Positions 46,975 to 57,484 of a DNA stretch of 64,000 nucleotides are shown in pieces. Within the stretch, counting starts at the first letter, position 1, and each line of letters starts with the position of its first letter. The translations under genes were made by a program, and so were the position numbers. Source of the DNA: Campylobacter sp. RM16189 (lineage in GTDB: Bacteria; Campylobacterota; Campylobacteria; Campylobacterales; Campylobacteraceae); the NCBI RefSeq assembly GCF_012978815.1, contig NZ_LIWR01000005.1, positions 124,001-188,000 on the forward strand. The letters run 5' to 3'. A model generated the notes under the pieces. It ran no database searches. It was not told where the DNA came from and saw nothing but the letters and a program-made list of their open reading frames with translations.

Positions 46975-47216
46975 AGCTGTTTTACATACTCGCTTTGGGC
47001 TGATTTTGGGATACTTTTTGTAACAGGGATGGCTAAAACCTCGTAGCTTACTTCTTTGGCTAGAAATTTGATCGTGATCTTGTCACCTATCTTAATCTCC
47101 TTGGCAGGCTTTGCTACGACTCCGTTTATGCTTACTACGCCACTTTTACACATATCTTCACTGACCGCACGGCGCTTTGTAATATTTACTGTGTTTAAAA
47201 ATTTATCTATTCTCAT
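46971..47216 (-). CDS. S4-domain RNA-binding protein (Hsp15/RqcP-like)
   Basis: This is a small single-S4-domain protein, 81 residues from the ATG at 47216 (MRIDKFLNTVNITKRRAVSE). Continuing landmarks are DMCKSGVVSINGVVAKPAKE and IKIGDKITIKF. The frame is open to 47261, but those extra residues are outside the S4 fold. Proteins of this size bind rRNA or stalled 50S subunits; the specific role here is not shown. It is the first conserved gene of the rpoN run. Confidence 0.8.
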   Translation of the reverse strand: MRIDKFLNTVNITKRRAVSEDMCKSGVVSINGVVAKPAKEIKIGDKITIKFLAKEVSYEVLAIPVTKSIPKSAQSEYVKQL

Positions 47217-47263
47217 GTTAATAATTCTATCCAAAAATCTCTTAAACATAAAAGTAGACACAC

Positions 47264-48091
47264 TTATTTATCGTAGTATTTCAAAAGATCTTGCAAATTT
47301 AGCGGTATTACGCTACCGTGAGTTTGATTTTCGTAAATTTTAAATCTATATAAAATATTGCTATTTCTTAAAATTTCAGCTAAATCGCTAGCCTTTATTA
47401 AGCCTTCTTTGTCGGTTTTTCCGGCTCTTTTTTCAAACTCTCCTACACTTAAATTTACAAATTTAGCCTTTATTTTATCTTTAAATTTACCATTTAAAAC
47501 AGATTCTTTTAAAATAAGCGAATCTCCCCACCATAAAGATGGAGAGGCTATAAAGAAATCATCAAATAACGCTTCATTTTTAAGCATGACAAATAGAGTA
47601 AAAAGTCCGCCAAAAGAGTGACCATAAAGTGTCTTGCGGCTCTGTCTCACATCAAATTTAAACTCTATAAAAGGCATTAAAATATCTTTTATAAATTTAT
47701 AAAAAGCATCAGCTCCTCCACCTTTCGCAAATTCATTACCAAGAGCCTTTGGAGTATAATCTCTCGTGCGCCTTTTGGCGTCATAGGCTAAATTTGTATC
47801 ATAACCTATAGCTATTATAAGGGGCGGCTCTTTGGTTGGCCTATATAAATTTAAAATCATAGGAAACTGTGCATTGGCATCAAGCATAAAAATAAGGTTT
47901 TTAAAGCTCTTTTTATCTTTTGGAATAGCTTGAAATATCCTGTAAATTTCACCGTTACCGGCTTTTAAATTTGAAATTTCAATATCGAAATGATCATATA
48001 CGAAGCCCTGTATAGGCTTTATATTTTGATTTGGCGCACCGGCTAAAAAAGCAAATCCAAACATAATATATAAAAAGACTTTAACTACCAT
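47264..48091 (-). CDS. Secreted alpha/beta-hydrolase, probable ferric-siderophore esterase
   Basis: It is 275 residues with a signal peptide (VKVFLYIMFGFAFLAGAP). The esterase-D/IroE-type fold has the nucleophile Ser in LYGHSFGGLFTLFV near residue 142 and the catalytic His in NQTHGSVIPLN near the C-terminus. It overlaps the TonB receptor gene by 7 bases. By analogy with IroE and the C. jejuni periplasmic enterobactin esterase Cee, it probably opens a triscatecholate siderophore in the periplasm. The substrate is inferred. Confidence 0.8.
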   Translation of the reverse strand: MVVKVFLYIMFGFAFLAGAPNQNIKPIQGFVYDHFDIEISNLKAGNGEIYRIFQAIPKDKKSFKNLIFMLDANAQFPMILNLYRPTKEPPLIIAIGYDTNLAYDAKRRTRDYTPKALGNEFAKGGGADAFYKFIKDILMPFIEFKFDVRQSRKTLYGHSFGGLFTLFVMLKNEALFDDFFIASPSLWWGDSLILKESVLNGKFKDKIKAKFVNLSVGEFEKRAGKTDKEGLIKASDLAEILRNSNILYRFKIYENQTHGSVIPLNLQDLLKYYDK

Positions 48092-50172
48092 TTTGAATTA
48101 ATCTTAAACAAAAATCTTCTTCCCTCTTCGGGATACCAGTAGTAATTGCCATCATCAGCCAAGCCCTCATCGTATCTAACATTGTCAAATATATTGTAGG
48201 TGGTAAAACTTAAAGATAGATTATCATTTACACTCCAATTCACACCAATATCTGTAGTAAACAGCTTTTTATTATTCTCGCTTACCTTATTTCCTGGTCC
48301 AAATTTTACGCTAGTTAGCTCACTTTCGTAATTTGCCCCTATAAATGCCGATATATTATTAATAGGCTCATAAGCTATCATTATATTGGCCTTATGCTCC
48401 GGAGTTGCCGTTAAAGACTTACCATCCAATCTGGAAAGCGTTGTTTGATCAAAGCTAACATCACCCTTAGGTGTGCTTATAACAGGATTGCCGGTTTTTA
48501 TCTTAGAGTTGTTGTATGTGTATGACGCGCTTAAATTTAGATTTTGAGTTATATCGTAATCACCGCCAAGCTCAATACCCCAAACACCAGCTCCGTCTAT
48601 ATTAAAATAGGTTCCCCATCCGGGACATTTTACATGGGGTGCTCCTGTGCAGCCACTATATGCGGGGATTTTATTTAGATTACTTCCGTCGGTATCTAAA
48701 ATTTTATTTTTAAACTCGTTTTTAAACAGTGTTAAGTTAGCACGAAAATCGCTACCATTATCGTAATATGCAGCGATCTCATAGGTAGTGCTCTTTTCAG
48801 GCTCCAAATATTTATTTCCAAAGTCAACTATTCTCCATCCACCCTGAATAGTTCCTACTTCAGGTGAAATTTGATTTATGTCAGGGCTTTTATATCCCGT
48901 TGCCACTCCGACTTTTATAGTCCAGCTATCGTTGATATTATAAACTGCATAAATTCTAGGAGAGAAATGACTGCCAAAATACTGGTTATGAGTCCATCTA
49001 CCACCAAATGTCATATACAAGGTGTCTCTTAAAATCTCCCACTCATCCTCCAAAAATAAAGCATGCTCTTTCATCGAGTACTCTGCTGGAGTTTTAAGAC
49101 CGGATTTTAATGCGTTTGACACTATAAAGGTAGTCTTGACCGCCTGCTTGCTAAAATCATATCCGAGAGTTAGAGTATGAGAGTCTAAAAATGTACTGAA
49201 TTTAGAGTTAAAGTTATTATTTTTTACAGTAGCGGGAGATAGGCTGTCAAACAGGCTTGTTCTTTGCGTATGATCATAGGTATAACTTATATCCGCATTT
49301 ATAATATCAAAATCTCCAAGATAGCCTACTGCGTAGCTATATCTGTCGTAGTCATACTTATTTATAAGCTTATTTGTCTTCAAGGTCGCCGTTTTACCTA
49401 CTGTTCTTGAATAGTCATGCATATCCTTTGAACCTAGCAGATAAAATTTATTATGCTCGTCAGGAGCTATCCAAATTTTAGCACTTAAACTCTTTTTATC
49501 ACTCTGCTGATATCCGCCTTTATACTCATCCTCATCTCTTAGTTTTTTATATCCCCAAAGTTGAATAGCCAATTTATCATCTAAGATAGGTGAATTTAAA
49601 TAAAAGTCCATCTGCTTATGATCACCTATTCCATTATGATTTTGCAACAGATATGAAAATCCTACAGATCCGCTAAATTTATTAATACTCTTTTTCGTTA
49701 TTATATTTATAACCCCACCTACAGCATCGCTTCCATATAACGAACTCATAGGCCCCCTTATAATCTCTACGCGCTCTATCGCATCGACAGGAGGAATAAA
49801 ATTAGAGTTCATATCTCCCGCCCCTCCTTTTGGATTTGCGGCGCTAGAACTTACTCTTTTCCCATCTATTAGTATTAATGTTTGAGAGCTCTGCATGCCT
49901 CTTATTGAAATTCCACTAGCAGGACCGTCTTCTCCGCCTACCACACTAACCCCCGGAACCTTATTTGCAATATTATGCAAAGATTTAAAAACTCCTTGAG
50001 ACAATTTTTTATTATCAATCACAGAGACACTTGCCGGAGCCTCTTTTATATCTTGCTCAAATCCTCCGGCAGTTACTACTACTTGATCAAGCTGAATTAA
50101 TTCCGCTCCAAGCAAATAAGAAGAACTAGCAATGCAAGCAAAAGCTGCTGCGGTCTTTTTAATTTTAAGCAT
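48085..50172 (-). CDS. TonB-dependent siderophore receptor (FepA/CirA/Cfr-like)
   Basis: This outer-membrane receptor has 695 residues from the ATG at 50172; GGAGG lies 5 bases before it, so the upstream ATG at 50184 is rejected. A signal peptide is followed by a TonB box (LDQVVVTAG), a plug domain (SISIRGMQ-type segment, ILIDGKRVSS, RVEIIRGPMSSLYGSDAVGG) and a 22-strand barrel ending in the aromatic INSKW. The esterase beside it suggests a catecholate ligand such as enterobactin. A Fur box overlaps its promoter. Confidence 0.92.
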   Translation of the reverse strand: MLKIKKTAAAFACIASSSYLLGAELIQLDQVVVTAGGFEQDIKEAPASVSVIDNKKLSQGVFKSLHNIANKVPGVSVVGGEDGPASGISIRGMQSSQTLILIDGKRVSSSAANPKGGAGDMNSNFIPPVDAIERVEIIRGPMSSLYGSDAVGGVINIITKKSINKFSGSVGFSYLLQNHNGIGDHKQMDFYLNSPILDDKLAIQLWGYKKLRDEDEYKGGYQQSDKKSLSAKIWIAPDEHNKFYLLGSKDMHDYSRTVGKTATLKTNKLINKYDYDRYSYAVGYLGDFDIINADISYTYDHTQRTSLFDSLSPATVKNNNFNSKFSTFLDSHTLTLGYDFSKQAVKTTFIVSNALKSGLKTPAEYSMKEHALFLEDEWEILRDTLYMTFGGRWTHNQYFGSHFSPRIYAVYNINDSWTIKVGVATGYKSPDINQISPEVGTIQGGWRIVDFGNKYLEPEKSTTYEIAAYYDNGSDFRANLTLFKNEFKNKILDTDGSNLNKIPAYSGCTGAPHVKCPGWGTYFNIDGAGVWGIELGGDYDITQNLNLSASYTYNNSKIKTGNPVISTPKGDVSFDQTTLSRLDGKSLTATPEHKANIMIAYEPINNISAFIGANYESELTSVKFGPGNKVSENNKKLFTTDIGVNWSVNDNLSLSFTTYNIFDNVRYDEGLADDGNYYWYPEEGRRFLFKINSKW

Positions 50173-50233
50173 ACAAACCTCCATTTTAGAATATATTCCA
50201 GTGAGAAAATAGTAACTAATTTGTAATAAATTT

Positions 50234-50252
50234 AATATTAATTATCATTATA
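50234..50252 (-). promoter_or_regulatory. Fur box overlapping the -10 of the TonB-receptor/esterase operon
   Basis: The 19-base window read on the + strand matches the Fur consensus GATAATGATAATCATTATC at 14 of 19 positions, including 8 of the last 9 (ATCATTATA). On the minus strand it contains TATAAT (50252-50247), the probable -10 box, about 75 bases upstream of the receptor ATG. Repression in iron-replete cells is the expected outcome. Confidence 0.65.
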
Positions 50253-50346
50253 TTACGGAGCGGTTGATAGTTTTTATTTACTCAAATATTTAGTAAAAAT
50301 TAATTAAATTTAGCTAAAATTACAAATCTAATTTTCAAAGGATTTT

Positions 50347-51573
50347 ATGATGAAAAAAGATGTTAAAAAGGTTGTTTTGGCATACTCAGGCGGTCTTGAC
50401 ACAAGCATTATTTTAAAATGGCTTCAAGATGAGTACAAATGCGAAGTTATAACTTTTACCGCCGATATCGGTCAAGGCGAAGAGCTTGAGCCGGCAAGAG
50501 TTAAAGCGCTAGAGCTTGGTATAAAACCTGAAAATATCTTTATAGAAGATCTTAAAGAGGAATTTGTGCGAGATTTTGTATTTCCGATGTTTAGAGCAAA
50601 CGCCGTTTATGAGGGCGAATACCTACTTGGCACATCGATAGCTCGTCCGCTGATAGCAAAACGCCAAGCCGAGATCGCAAGAACGGTAGGAGCTGACGGA
50701 GTAAGCCACGGCGCGACAGGCAAAGGAAACGATCAAGTTAGATTTGAGCTTGGATACTATGCACTTGGAGATAACTTAACCATAATCGCTCCTTGGCGCG
50801 AGTGGAATCTAAACAGCCGCGAAAAACTGCTTGCATACGCAGAAAAAAACGGCATAAAGATAGAGAAAAAACCTGGCAAAAGCCCATACTCAATGGACGC
50901 AAATTTACTTCATATAAGCTATGAGGGCTTAGTGCTTGAAAACCCTGCGCATGCTCCTGAAGATGATATGTGGAGATGGAGCGTAAGCCCAAAAGATGCG
51001 CCTGATGAAAGCGAGATCATAGAGATAGGATACGAAAAAGGCGATCCCGTAAGCATTAACGGCAAAAAGCTAAGTCCTGCTGAAATTTTAGCCGAGTTAA
51101 ACCGTCTTGGTGCAAAACACGGCATAGGAAGACTTGATATCGTGGAAAATCGCTCCGTAGGCATGAAATCTCGCGGCTGCTACGAAACTCCAGGCGGAAC
51201 GATCATGCTAAAAGCCCACCGCGCCATAGAGAGTATAACGCTTGACAGAGGAGCTGCTCACCTTAAAGACGAACTCATGCCAAAATACGCAGAGCTCATT
51301 TATAACGGCTACTGGTGGTCTCCTGAGCGAGTTATGCTGCAAGCGCTGATTGACAAAAGCCAAGAGAATGTAAACGGAACGGTTAGAGTCGAGCTATATA
51401 AAGGAAACGTGATCATCCTAGGCAGAGACAGCAAAAACGATAATCTCTTTAGCGAAGCGTTTTGCACATTTGAAGAAGATAGTGTCTATGATCAAAAAGA
51501 CGCAGACGGCTTTATCAAGCTAAATGCGTTAAGATTTATCATAGGGCGCAAAAACGGGCGCAAATTTAACTAA
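50347..51573 (+). CDS. argG: Argininosuccinate synthase
   Basis: ArgG joins citrulline and aspartate, the penultimate step of arginine synthesis. It is 408 residues with the PP-loop [36 protein letters not shown] and PSPYSMD-like [17 protein letters not shown]. The first of two adjacent ATGs is preferred (AAAGG 5 bases upstream). It is transcribed divergently from the TonB receptor and heads the run to era. Confidence 0.97.
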   Translation: MMKKDVKKVVLAYSGGLDTSIILKWLQDEYKCEVITFTADIGQGEELEPARVKALELGIKPENIFIEDLKEEFVRDFVFPMFRANAVYEGEYLLGTSIARPLIAKRQAEIARTVGADGVSHGATGKGNDQVRFELGYYALGDNLTIIAPWREWNLNSREKLLAYAEKNGIKIEKKPGKSPYSMDANLLHISYEGLVLENPAHAPEDDMWRWSVSPKDAPDESEIIEIGYEKGDPVSINGKKLSPAEILAELNRLGAKHGIGRLDIVENRSVGMKSRGCYETPGGTIMLKAHRAIESITLDRGAAHLKDELMPKYAELIYNGYWWSPERVMLQALIDKSQENVNGTVRVELYKGNVIILGRDSKNDNLFSEAFCTFEEDSVYDQKDADGFIKLNALRFIIGRKNGRKFN

Positions 51574-51599
51574 AATTTAAATCAAATAAGGATAAGATA

Positions 51600-52046
51600 A
51601 TGAAAGTATTACTGATAAAAGACGTAAAATCTCTTGGCAAAGCAGGAGAGATAAAAGAGGTAAAAGACGGCTACGGAAACAACTTCTTAATCGGCAGAGG
51701 CTTAGCAAAAGCGGCAACTCCTGATGTACTCCGCCAATATGAAGCGGCTCAAAAAAGAAAGGTCGAAGAGCTAAAATACGAGCTTGCAAATTTAGAAACT
51801 CTAAAAGAGCAACTCGAAAACATAAAGCTAGTTATCAAAAAACCTCTTGGCGCTAACGGCTCTCTGTTTGGAGCTGTTACAAAAGACGAGATCGCTCACG
51901 CCCTTGAAGAAAAGCACAATCTAGCCATAGACAAAAAGAGCTTTGATACCGACGGACATATCAAATCAACAGGAATTTTTGACGTAGATGTGAAGCTAGG
52001 ACACGGAATTCACGCCAAACTTAATCTAGAAGTCGAGGGCGAATAG
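51600..52046 (+). CDS. rplI: 50S ribosomal protein L9
   Basis: L9 is 148 residues here, with the N-terminal rRNA-binding lobe ([20 protein letters not shown], then [16 protein letters not shown]), a long helix and a C-terminal lobe ([12 protein letters not shown]). The stop overlaps the hslV GTG by one base. Confidence 0.97.
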   Translation: MKVLLIKDVKSLGKAGEIKEVKDGYGNNFLIGRGLAKAATPDVLRQYEAAQKRKVEELKYELANLETLKEQLENIKLVIKKPLGANGSLFGAVTKDEIAHALEEKHNLAIDKKSFDTDGHIKSTGIFDVDVKLGHGIHAKLNLEVEGE

Positions 52047-52591
52047 TGTTTCATGCAACAACTATACTAGCCTACAAAGGCAAAAATAAATCCGTAATCG
52101 GCGGAGACGGACAAGTAAGCTTTGGCAACACGGTTCTTAAAGCAAATGCCGTTAAAATTCGCAAAATTCATAACGGCAAGGTTCTAGCGGGCTTTGCAGG
52201 AAGCACTGCCGATGCGTTTAATCTATTTGATATGTTTGAAAATAATTTAGAACATGCCAAGGGTGATCTGCTAAAAGCCGTGATAGAATTTAGTAAAGAG
52301 TGGCGCAAAGATAAGTATCTGCGCAAGCTTGAAGCTATGATGCTAGTACTAAATCGCGATAAAATTTTTCTGCTAAGTGGCACAGGCGATGTGGTTGAGC
52401 CTGAAGACGGAAAGATAGCTGCTATCGGAAGTGGAGGAAATTTCGCACTTTGCGCAGCAAGAGCCCTTGATAAATTTGCACAAATTGACGAAGAAGAGCT
52501 TGTAAAAGAGAGCTTAAAAATAGCAGGAGAAGTCTGCATATACACAAATACAAATATAAAAACTTATATTTTAGAAGAGAATAAAGAATGA
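52046..52591 (+). CDS. hslV: ATP-dependent protease peptidase subunit HslV
   Basis: HslV is the threonine-protease ring of HslUV. The 181-residue product starts at GTG as [19 protein letters not shown], so a four-residue leader must be removed to expose the catalytic Thr5. [12 protein letters not shown] and [14 protein letters not shown] complete the family pattern. It overlaps rplI by 1 base and hslU by 4. Confidence 0.96.
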   Translation: MFHATTILAYKGKNKSVIGGDGQVSFGNTVLKANAVKIRKIHNGKVLAGFAGSTADAFNLFDMFENNLEHAKGDLLKAVIEFSKEWRKDKYLRKLEAMMLVLNRDKIFLLSGTGDVVEPEDGKIAAIGSGGNFALCAARALDKFAQIDEEELVKESLKIAGEVCIYTNTNIKTYILEENKE

Positions 52592-53910
52592 ATTTAACCC
52601 CAAAAGAGATAGTGAAATTTTTAGATGATTATGTAATCGGTCAAAAAGACGCTAAAAAAATCATAGCAATTGCACTTAGAAACAGATATCGCAGAATGAA
52701 GCTTGAAAAATCGATGCAAGATGATATAGTGCCTAAAAATATACTTATGATAGGCTCAACAGGCGTTGGAAAAACAGAGATCGCGCGCCGCCTTTCAAAG
52801 ATGATGGGGCTGCCTTTCATAAAAGTAGAAGCTAGCAAATATACTGAAGTTGGCTTTGTTGGACGAGATGTGGAGTCAATGGTAAGAGATCTGGTTGCAG
52901 CTGCGATAAATCTTGTAAAAACCGAATTTAGAGAGAAAAACCAAGATAAAATCGATGAGTACGTAGAGGATAAAATAATCAAAAAGCTTCTTCCGCCACT
53001 TCCAACCGGAGCAAGCGAAGAAAAAAAGGCTGACTATAAAAGAAGCTATGAGAAGATGGCGACAAGACTTAAAAACGGCGATCTTGATGATCTAAATATC
53101 GAGATAGAAATCACCCAAAGCAGCTTTGATGCGGGCTCAAATATGCCTCCTGATATGGCTCAAATGCAAGAGAGTTTTGTAAAAATAATAGGACTAAGCA
53201 ACAAAACCGTAAAAAAAGAGATGAAAGTAAAAGACGCTAAAGAGGCTCTTAAAAACGAAGCCAGCGATAAAATTTTAGATATGGAAAGCATCAAGGCTGA
53301 AGCTTTAAGAAGAGCTGAAAATGAAGGCATCATCTTTATCGACGAGATCGATAAGGTTGCTGTTAGCTCCGGAAATTCAAGCAGGCAAGATCCTAGCAAG
53401 GAAGGCGTGCAAAGGGATTTGCTACCGATAGTAGAAGGCTCAACTGTAACTACAAAATTTGGCGTTATAAAGACAGATCATATACTTTTTATCGCAGCTG
53501 GTGCGTTTCATATAAGCAAACCAAGCGATCTGATACCTGAGCTCCAAGGAAGATTTCCTCTTAGGGTAGAACTAAGCAGTCTTGACGAGAATGCGCTGTA
53601 TCAAATTTTAACTCAGCCTAAACATTCGCTTTTAAAACAATATGAAGCGCTTTTAAAAACCGAAAATGTCGAGCTTAAATTTCAAGATGAAGCTATAAGA
53701 GCCATAGCCAAAATAGCCCAAAATGCAAATGAGAAGATGGAAGATATCGGCGCAAGAAGACTTCACACGGTAATCGAGCGAGTTATAGAAGATATAAGCT
53801 TTGAGGCTAGCGAAAATAGCGGAAAAACTATAGAGATTGATAAAGCGCTTGTGGAAGATAGGCTTGGAGATATAATAAAAGATCAAGATCTAGCAAGATA
53901 CATACTATGA
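52588..53910 (+). CDS. hslU: HslU ATPase subunit
   Basis: HslU is the AAA+ unfoldase that feeds HslV. It is 440 residues with the N-terminal [13 protein letters not shown], Walker [16 protein letters not shown] near residue 55, Walker [12 protein letters not shown] near 250, and sensor II in [12 protein letters not shown]. The C-terminus ends DLARYIL, the segment that docks into HslV. It overlaps hslV and era by 4 bases each. Confidence 0.97.
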   Translation: MNLTPKEIVKFLDDYVIGQKDAKKIIAIALRNRYRRMKLEKSMQDDIVPKNILMIGSTGVGKTEIARRLSKMMGLPFIKVEASKYTEVGFVGRDVESMVRDLVAAAINLVKTEFREKNQDKIDEYVEDKIIKKLLPPLPTGASEEKKADYKRSYEKMATRLKNGDLDDLNIEIEITQSSFDAGSNMPPDMAQMQESFVKIIGLSNKTVKKEMKVKDAKEALKNEASDKILDMESIKAEALRRAENEGIIFIDEIDKVAVSSGNSSRQDPSKEGVQRDLLPIVEGSTVTTKFGVIKTDHILFIAAGAFHISKPSDLIPELQGRFPLRVELSSLDENALYQILTQPKHSLLKQYEALLKTENVELKFQDEAIRAIAKIAQNANEKMEDIGARRLHTVIERVIEDISFEASENSGKTIEIDKALVEDRLGDIIKDQDLARYIL

Positions 53911-54776
53911 AATCAGGCTTTGTAAGCATAATCGGCAGAACAAACGCGGGCAAAAGCTCACTACTAAACTGCCTGCTCAATGAAAAAATCACAATCGTTT
54001 CACACAAACAAAACGCGACAAGGCGCAAGATAAGCGGTATCGTGATGAACGGTGAAGATCAGATAATCTTTACCGACACACCAGGACTTCACGAGAGTGA
54101 TAAAACGCTAAACAAACTAATGATAAACGAAGCTATAAAATCAATGAGCGATTGTGACGTGATTGTATTTTTAGCCTCGGTTCATGACTCAACGCAGGAG
54201 TATGAGAAATTTTTAAACCTAAAGCCGGCTGTGCCTCATATCTTGGTCTTAACAAAAGTTGATGAAGTTGCAAATGATAAAATTTTAGAAAAAATATCTA
54301 CGTACTCTAAATTTCAAGATAAATTCGTAGCTTTGCTGCCTTTCAGTATAAAAAAACAGACTTATAAAAAGCCTCTGCTTGATGAAATTTGCAAGCTTTT
54401 GCCCGAGCATGATTACTTTTACGATCCGGAGTTTTTAACACCCACCAACGAAAAGGAAATTTATAAAGAATTTATACTTGAAGCGATATATGATAATTTA
54501 AGTGATGAGCTGCCATACTCTACCGATGTGGTCATAGATAAAGTGAAAGAAAAAAGTGAAATTATAGAAATTTTTGCCTCAATAATAACCGATAAAGAGA
54601 TACATAAATCAATGATTATTGGAAAAAATGGCGAAACAATCAAAAGAATTGGTATAAATTCACGAAAAATGATATCAAAATTAACAGATAAAAAAATATT
54701 TTTAAAACTTATAGTAATTGTTAAAAAAGACTGGCACAAGGATGGAAAAATCATAAACAAAATAAATAACTATTGA
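53907..54776 (+). CDS. era: GTPase Era
   Basis: Era is needed for 16S rRNA maturation and 30S assembly. The 289-residue protein has G1 [15 protein letters not shown]3 [10 protein letters not shown]4 LTKVDE and a C-terminal KH domain with [13 protein letters not shown]. It closes the argG-rplI-hslV-hslU-era run; 61 bases follow before the cts-type cluster. Confidence 0.96.
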   Translation: MKSGFVSIIGRTNAGKSSLLNCLLNEKITIVSHKQNATRRKISGIVMNGEDQIIFTDTPGLHESDKTLNKLMINEAIKSMSDCDVIVFLASVHDSTQEYEKFLNLKPAVPHILVLTKVDEVANDKILEKISTYSKFQDKFVALLPFSIKKQTYKKPLLDEICKLLPEHDYFYDPEFLTPTNEKEIYKEFILEAIYDNLSDELPYSTDVVIDKVKEKSEIIEIFASIITDKEIHKSMIIGKNGETIKRIGINSRKMISKLTDKKIFLKLIVIVKKDWHKDGKIINKINNY

Positions 54777-54837
54777 TTTTTAATTTGTTTTTTATTAAAA
54801 TGGTAAACGTTATTTTATATTTTAAAGCGATTGCAAT

Positions 54838-56349
54838 ATGCCAAACAAAAACAAAAATAAGAAAAGTGGGAGTGGTATAGTATCTATAGATGCATATACC
54901 CAAAATTCATATATATTTTTAAACAACGAATTCTCAGAATGTAATATAGAAAAAGTAAATAAAAATAGTTTTTTTATATCTTACTTAAAATATAAAGACT
55001 TAATGATAGGCTCGGTAGAGATACCTGGCGGAAGTGAAGATGCAGATATTCCGGATCTCATCACCATTAAAGCTTATGAGGAATTTGATTTAGATACGTC
55101 TAAAGAGTATAAAATAACATACAATGAACTTGAACACGCGGGTTCTGAAAATAGAATTTTTAACCTTTTTGTAATAGAAAATGCAATAATAAATCAAATA
55201 TTTTCTCCTGTAGCGAGAAAAGTATCCTATATAGACTATATCGTAGCTGCACCGCTTATGTTTGCAGCCTCTTACAAAAAAAATCTTTTATCATCCCAAA
55301 GCATAGATGCATTTGTAGTTATGCAAAACGATGACGCTTTTATATCTGTATATAAAAACGGGGATTATTTACAATCCAGACCATTAAGATACTCAATAAA
55401 AACAATTAATGATAAATTTTCTGCATTGCGTGAAAATAGAGTTGATGAGCTAGAATTTGAGAAAATTTTAAAAGACACCGAAGATGATATAGATAAAGAA
55501 TTTTTATTTCAAATTTTTGATGAAATTTCATACTATATCAATGATGTTTTAAATAGCATAAGCAGAATTTATGGCATAAAAATTCAAAATTTATTTATAT
55601 TAAGCGATATCGATATAGCTAAATTTTACAATTCTTTAGAAAGTAAAATAAGCATACCTGTAAATACTTTTGATCTAAAAATATCCATAAACACAAAAGA
55701 GGTTCAAGTAGGTGGATTTCATGCGCTTATGTCTGTCTTTGCACAAGACTATAAAGATATAAATGATGATAATTTTAATTTTTCTCTATTTTTGAGACCA
55801 CCACCGCTATTTAAAAGAAATAGTGGAAAGCTAATGCTGTATATAGCATCAGGTTTTTTATTGGCTTTTTTATACCCATCATATCAGTATATATACGGTT
55901 TTATAACAGAACAAAACACAAATATGCTGACAGATGAATACAATATAGCTCATGCGGAAAGAGTAAGAATAGAGTCTACTCTGACAAGACTAGCCAATGA
56001 ATATCAAAATACAAAAAAAGTTTTTGATGAAGAGAATGAAAAGATAGATTTTAGAAAGGGTTTACTAACCGAAATTTATGATAAAAAAGCAAACTATCCT
56101 ATGAAAAGCATAGTTCTTTATGAGCTTACAAAACTTATTAGCGAAAAAGATATAAAAGTTGGAAAAGTTGTTAATACGGATAAAAATATGACTATTATGT
56201 TACTTAGTCAAAATGAAAAACAACTTACCGAATTTATAGAAAATGTAAGCAAACAGGTAAAATACTCTATAACAACGCAAGAGATTATTTTTGACCCAAA
56301 TAAGCAAAATCCGATGTACGAAAGCAATGTCACAGTAAAGATCAAATAA
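54838..56349 (+). CDS. MshI/PilM-PilN-like assembly-platform protein
   Basis: It is a 503-residue protein with a cytoplasmic N-terminal half (about 1-325) of probable actin-like PilM type. A single membrane helix follows near 332-352 (KLMLYIASGFLLAFLYPSYQ), then a periplasmic coiled-coil and ferredoxin-like C-terminal part (about 370-503), as in PilN or MshI. Sequence identity to known proteins is not obvious; the call rests on topology and on being first in the MSHA-like order. The stop overlaps the next gene by one base. It likely bridges the ATPase and the periplasmic subcomplex. Confidence 0.65.
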   Translation: MPNKNKNKKSGSGIVSIDAYTQNSYIFLNNEFSECNIEKVNKNSFFISYLKYKDLMIGSVEIPGGSEDADIPDLITIKAYEEFDLDTSKEYKITYNELEHAGSENRIFNLFVIENAIINQIFSPVARKVSYIDYIVAAPLMFAASYKKNLLSSQSIDAFVVMQNDDAFISVYKNGDYLQSRPLRYSIKTINDKFSALRENRVDELEFEKILKDTEDDIDKEFLFQIFDEISYYINDVLNSISRIYGIKIQNLFILSDIDIAKFYNSLESKISIPVNTFDLKISINTKEVQVGGFHALMSVFAQDYKDINDDNFNFSLFLRPPPLFKRNSGKLMLYIASGFLLAFLYPSYQYIYGFITEQNTNMLTDEYNIAHAERVRIESTLTRLANEYQNTKKVFDEENEKIDFRKGLLTEIYDKKANYPMKSIVLYELTKLISEKDIKVGKVVNTDKNMTIMLLSQNEKQLTEFIENVSKQVKYSITTQEIIFDPNKQNPMYESNVTVKIK

Positions 56350-56996
56350 TGAAAAAAGATAGTATTTTAGTAAAAATAGACACTTATTTTGATAGCAAAA
56401 AGGATAGCGAAGTATCTATGATGCTTCTTGGAACTCTTGTTATAATAGCATTTTTAACATATCTACTTACTTGGGATCCCGCCCAGCAGTATTATGAAAC
56501 AACATTAAATCAAAATGAAGAAATATCTAGAAAATTAGACGATACAAACAACTACTTAGCCTCTGTTACCGTAAACGGAGATGTAAATTTTAAAATAAAA
56601 GAGCAACAAAATAAGCTAAATTCTTTAAGCAAAGAACTTGATACAGCTAAATTTACAAATCAATATTTTGATAATAAACTACAAGAATTATCATATCTTC
56701 TTTTCAATGAACAAAACTGGGCTAAATTTTTAGACAGTTTAGCATTTTTAGCCAATAAAAATAGTGTTAAAATAACAAAAATTTCAAACGAGTTTAAAAA
56801 CCCTACTCCAAAAAAAATCGAACAAGTATTAGATATAAAAATAGACCTTGAAGGAAGCTTTAAAGATATTGTAGGCTATATAAATTCTATTGAGGAATCC
56901 GATTTAGTTGTAGATGTAAATTATATGGATATTAATTCTACTAAAAAAGAACTAATAGGAACTGTTGGTATCTATGTATGGGGGATGAAATATTAA
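56349..56996 (+). CDS. MshJ/PilO-like inner-membrane protein
   Basis: It is 215 residues: a short cytoplasmic N-terminus, one membrane helix at about 22-40 (VSMMLLGTLVIIAFLTYLL), a coiled coil at about 55-95 and a PilO-like periplasmic domain (KFLDSLAFLANKNSVKITKI, then LEGSFKDIVGYINSIEES). Family membership is inferred from this architecture and from its place between the PilM/N-like gene and ctsR. Confidence 0.65.
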   Translation: MKKDSILVKIDTYFDSKKDSEVSMMLLGTLVIIAFLTYLLTWDPAQQYYETTLNQNEEISRKLDDTNNYLASVTVNGDVNFKIKEQQNKLNSLSKELDTAKFTNQYFDNKLQELSYLLFNEQNWAKFLDSLAFLANKNSVKITKISNEFKNPTPKKIEQVLDIKIDLEGSFKDIVGYINSIEESDLVVDVNYMDINSTKKELIGTVGIYVWGMKY

Positions 56997-57484
56997 TGAA
57001 ATTTTATAAAATAATACTACTCGCTTCTATATCTTGTTTGACAACTCTTGCAAACAACTCAACTCAAGAGCGGCAAAATATAGTACAAACACAAGAAAAA
57101 ATTCAAAATGTTATTGCTCAAGAAAATGAGCTTAAAAACTCTGATATTAAAGAGTATGACAAGATGTTTGAATCTATAAATACACCCAGAAAAGGTCTAA
57201 ATGAAACTAATATAAACAAGCTACAAGATCCTTTTTTAATACAAAAATACTCAAAAAAAACCATATCGGATGATAATGCAAGCTCTAGTGAGGTTCTTGG
57301 TCTGCATGCTATATTTAATGATAGAGCAAAAATTAATAATAAATGGTATAAGGTCGGCGAAAAAGTAGGAGATTATACACTTAAAAAAATAAAGGCATCA
57401 AGTGTGATGCTAGTAAATAAAGATCAAAATTTAGAACTAAATATTACAAAAGGAAGAAATAATGTTGGTATTAAGATTAAATAA
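56996..57484 (+). CDS. ctsR: Periplasmic MshK/PilP-like protein, CtsR-like
   Basis: It is 162 residues from the ATG at 56996, whose A is shared with the previous TAA. A signal peptide is visible (KFYKIILLASISCLTTLAN). A low-complexity Gln/Asn-rich linker follows, and a small C-terminal beta domain (GLHAIFNDRAKINNKWYKVG, then YTLKKIKASSVMLVNK) of the PilP/GspC HR type that contacts the secretin. An upstream in-frame ATG at 56978 would spoil the signal peptide. The position directly before the secretin matches ctsR in C. jejuni as I recall it. Confidence 0.68.
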   Translation: MKFYKIILLASISCLTTLANNSTQERQNIVQTQEKIQNVIAQENELKNSDIKEYDKMFESINTPRKGLNETNINKLQDPFLIQKYSKKTISDDNASSSEVLGLHAIFNDRAKINNKWYKVGEKVGDYTLKKIKASSVMLVNKDQNLELNITKGRNNVGIKIK

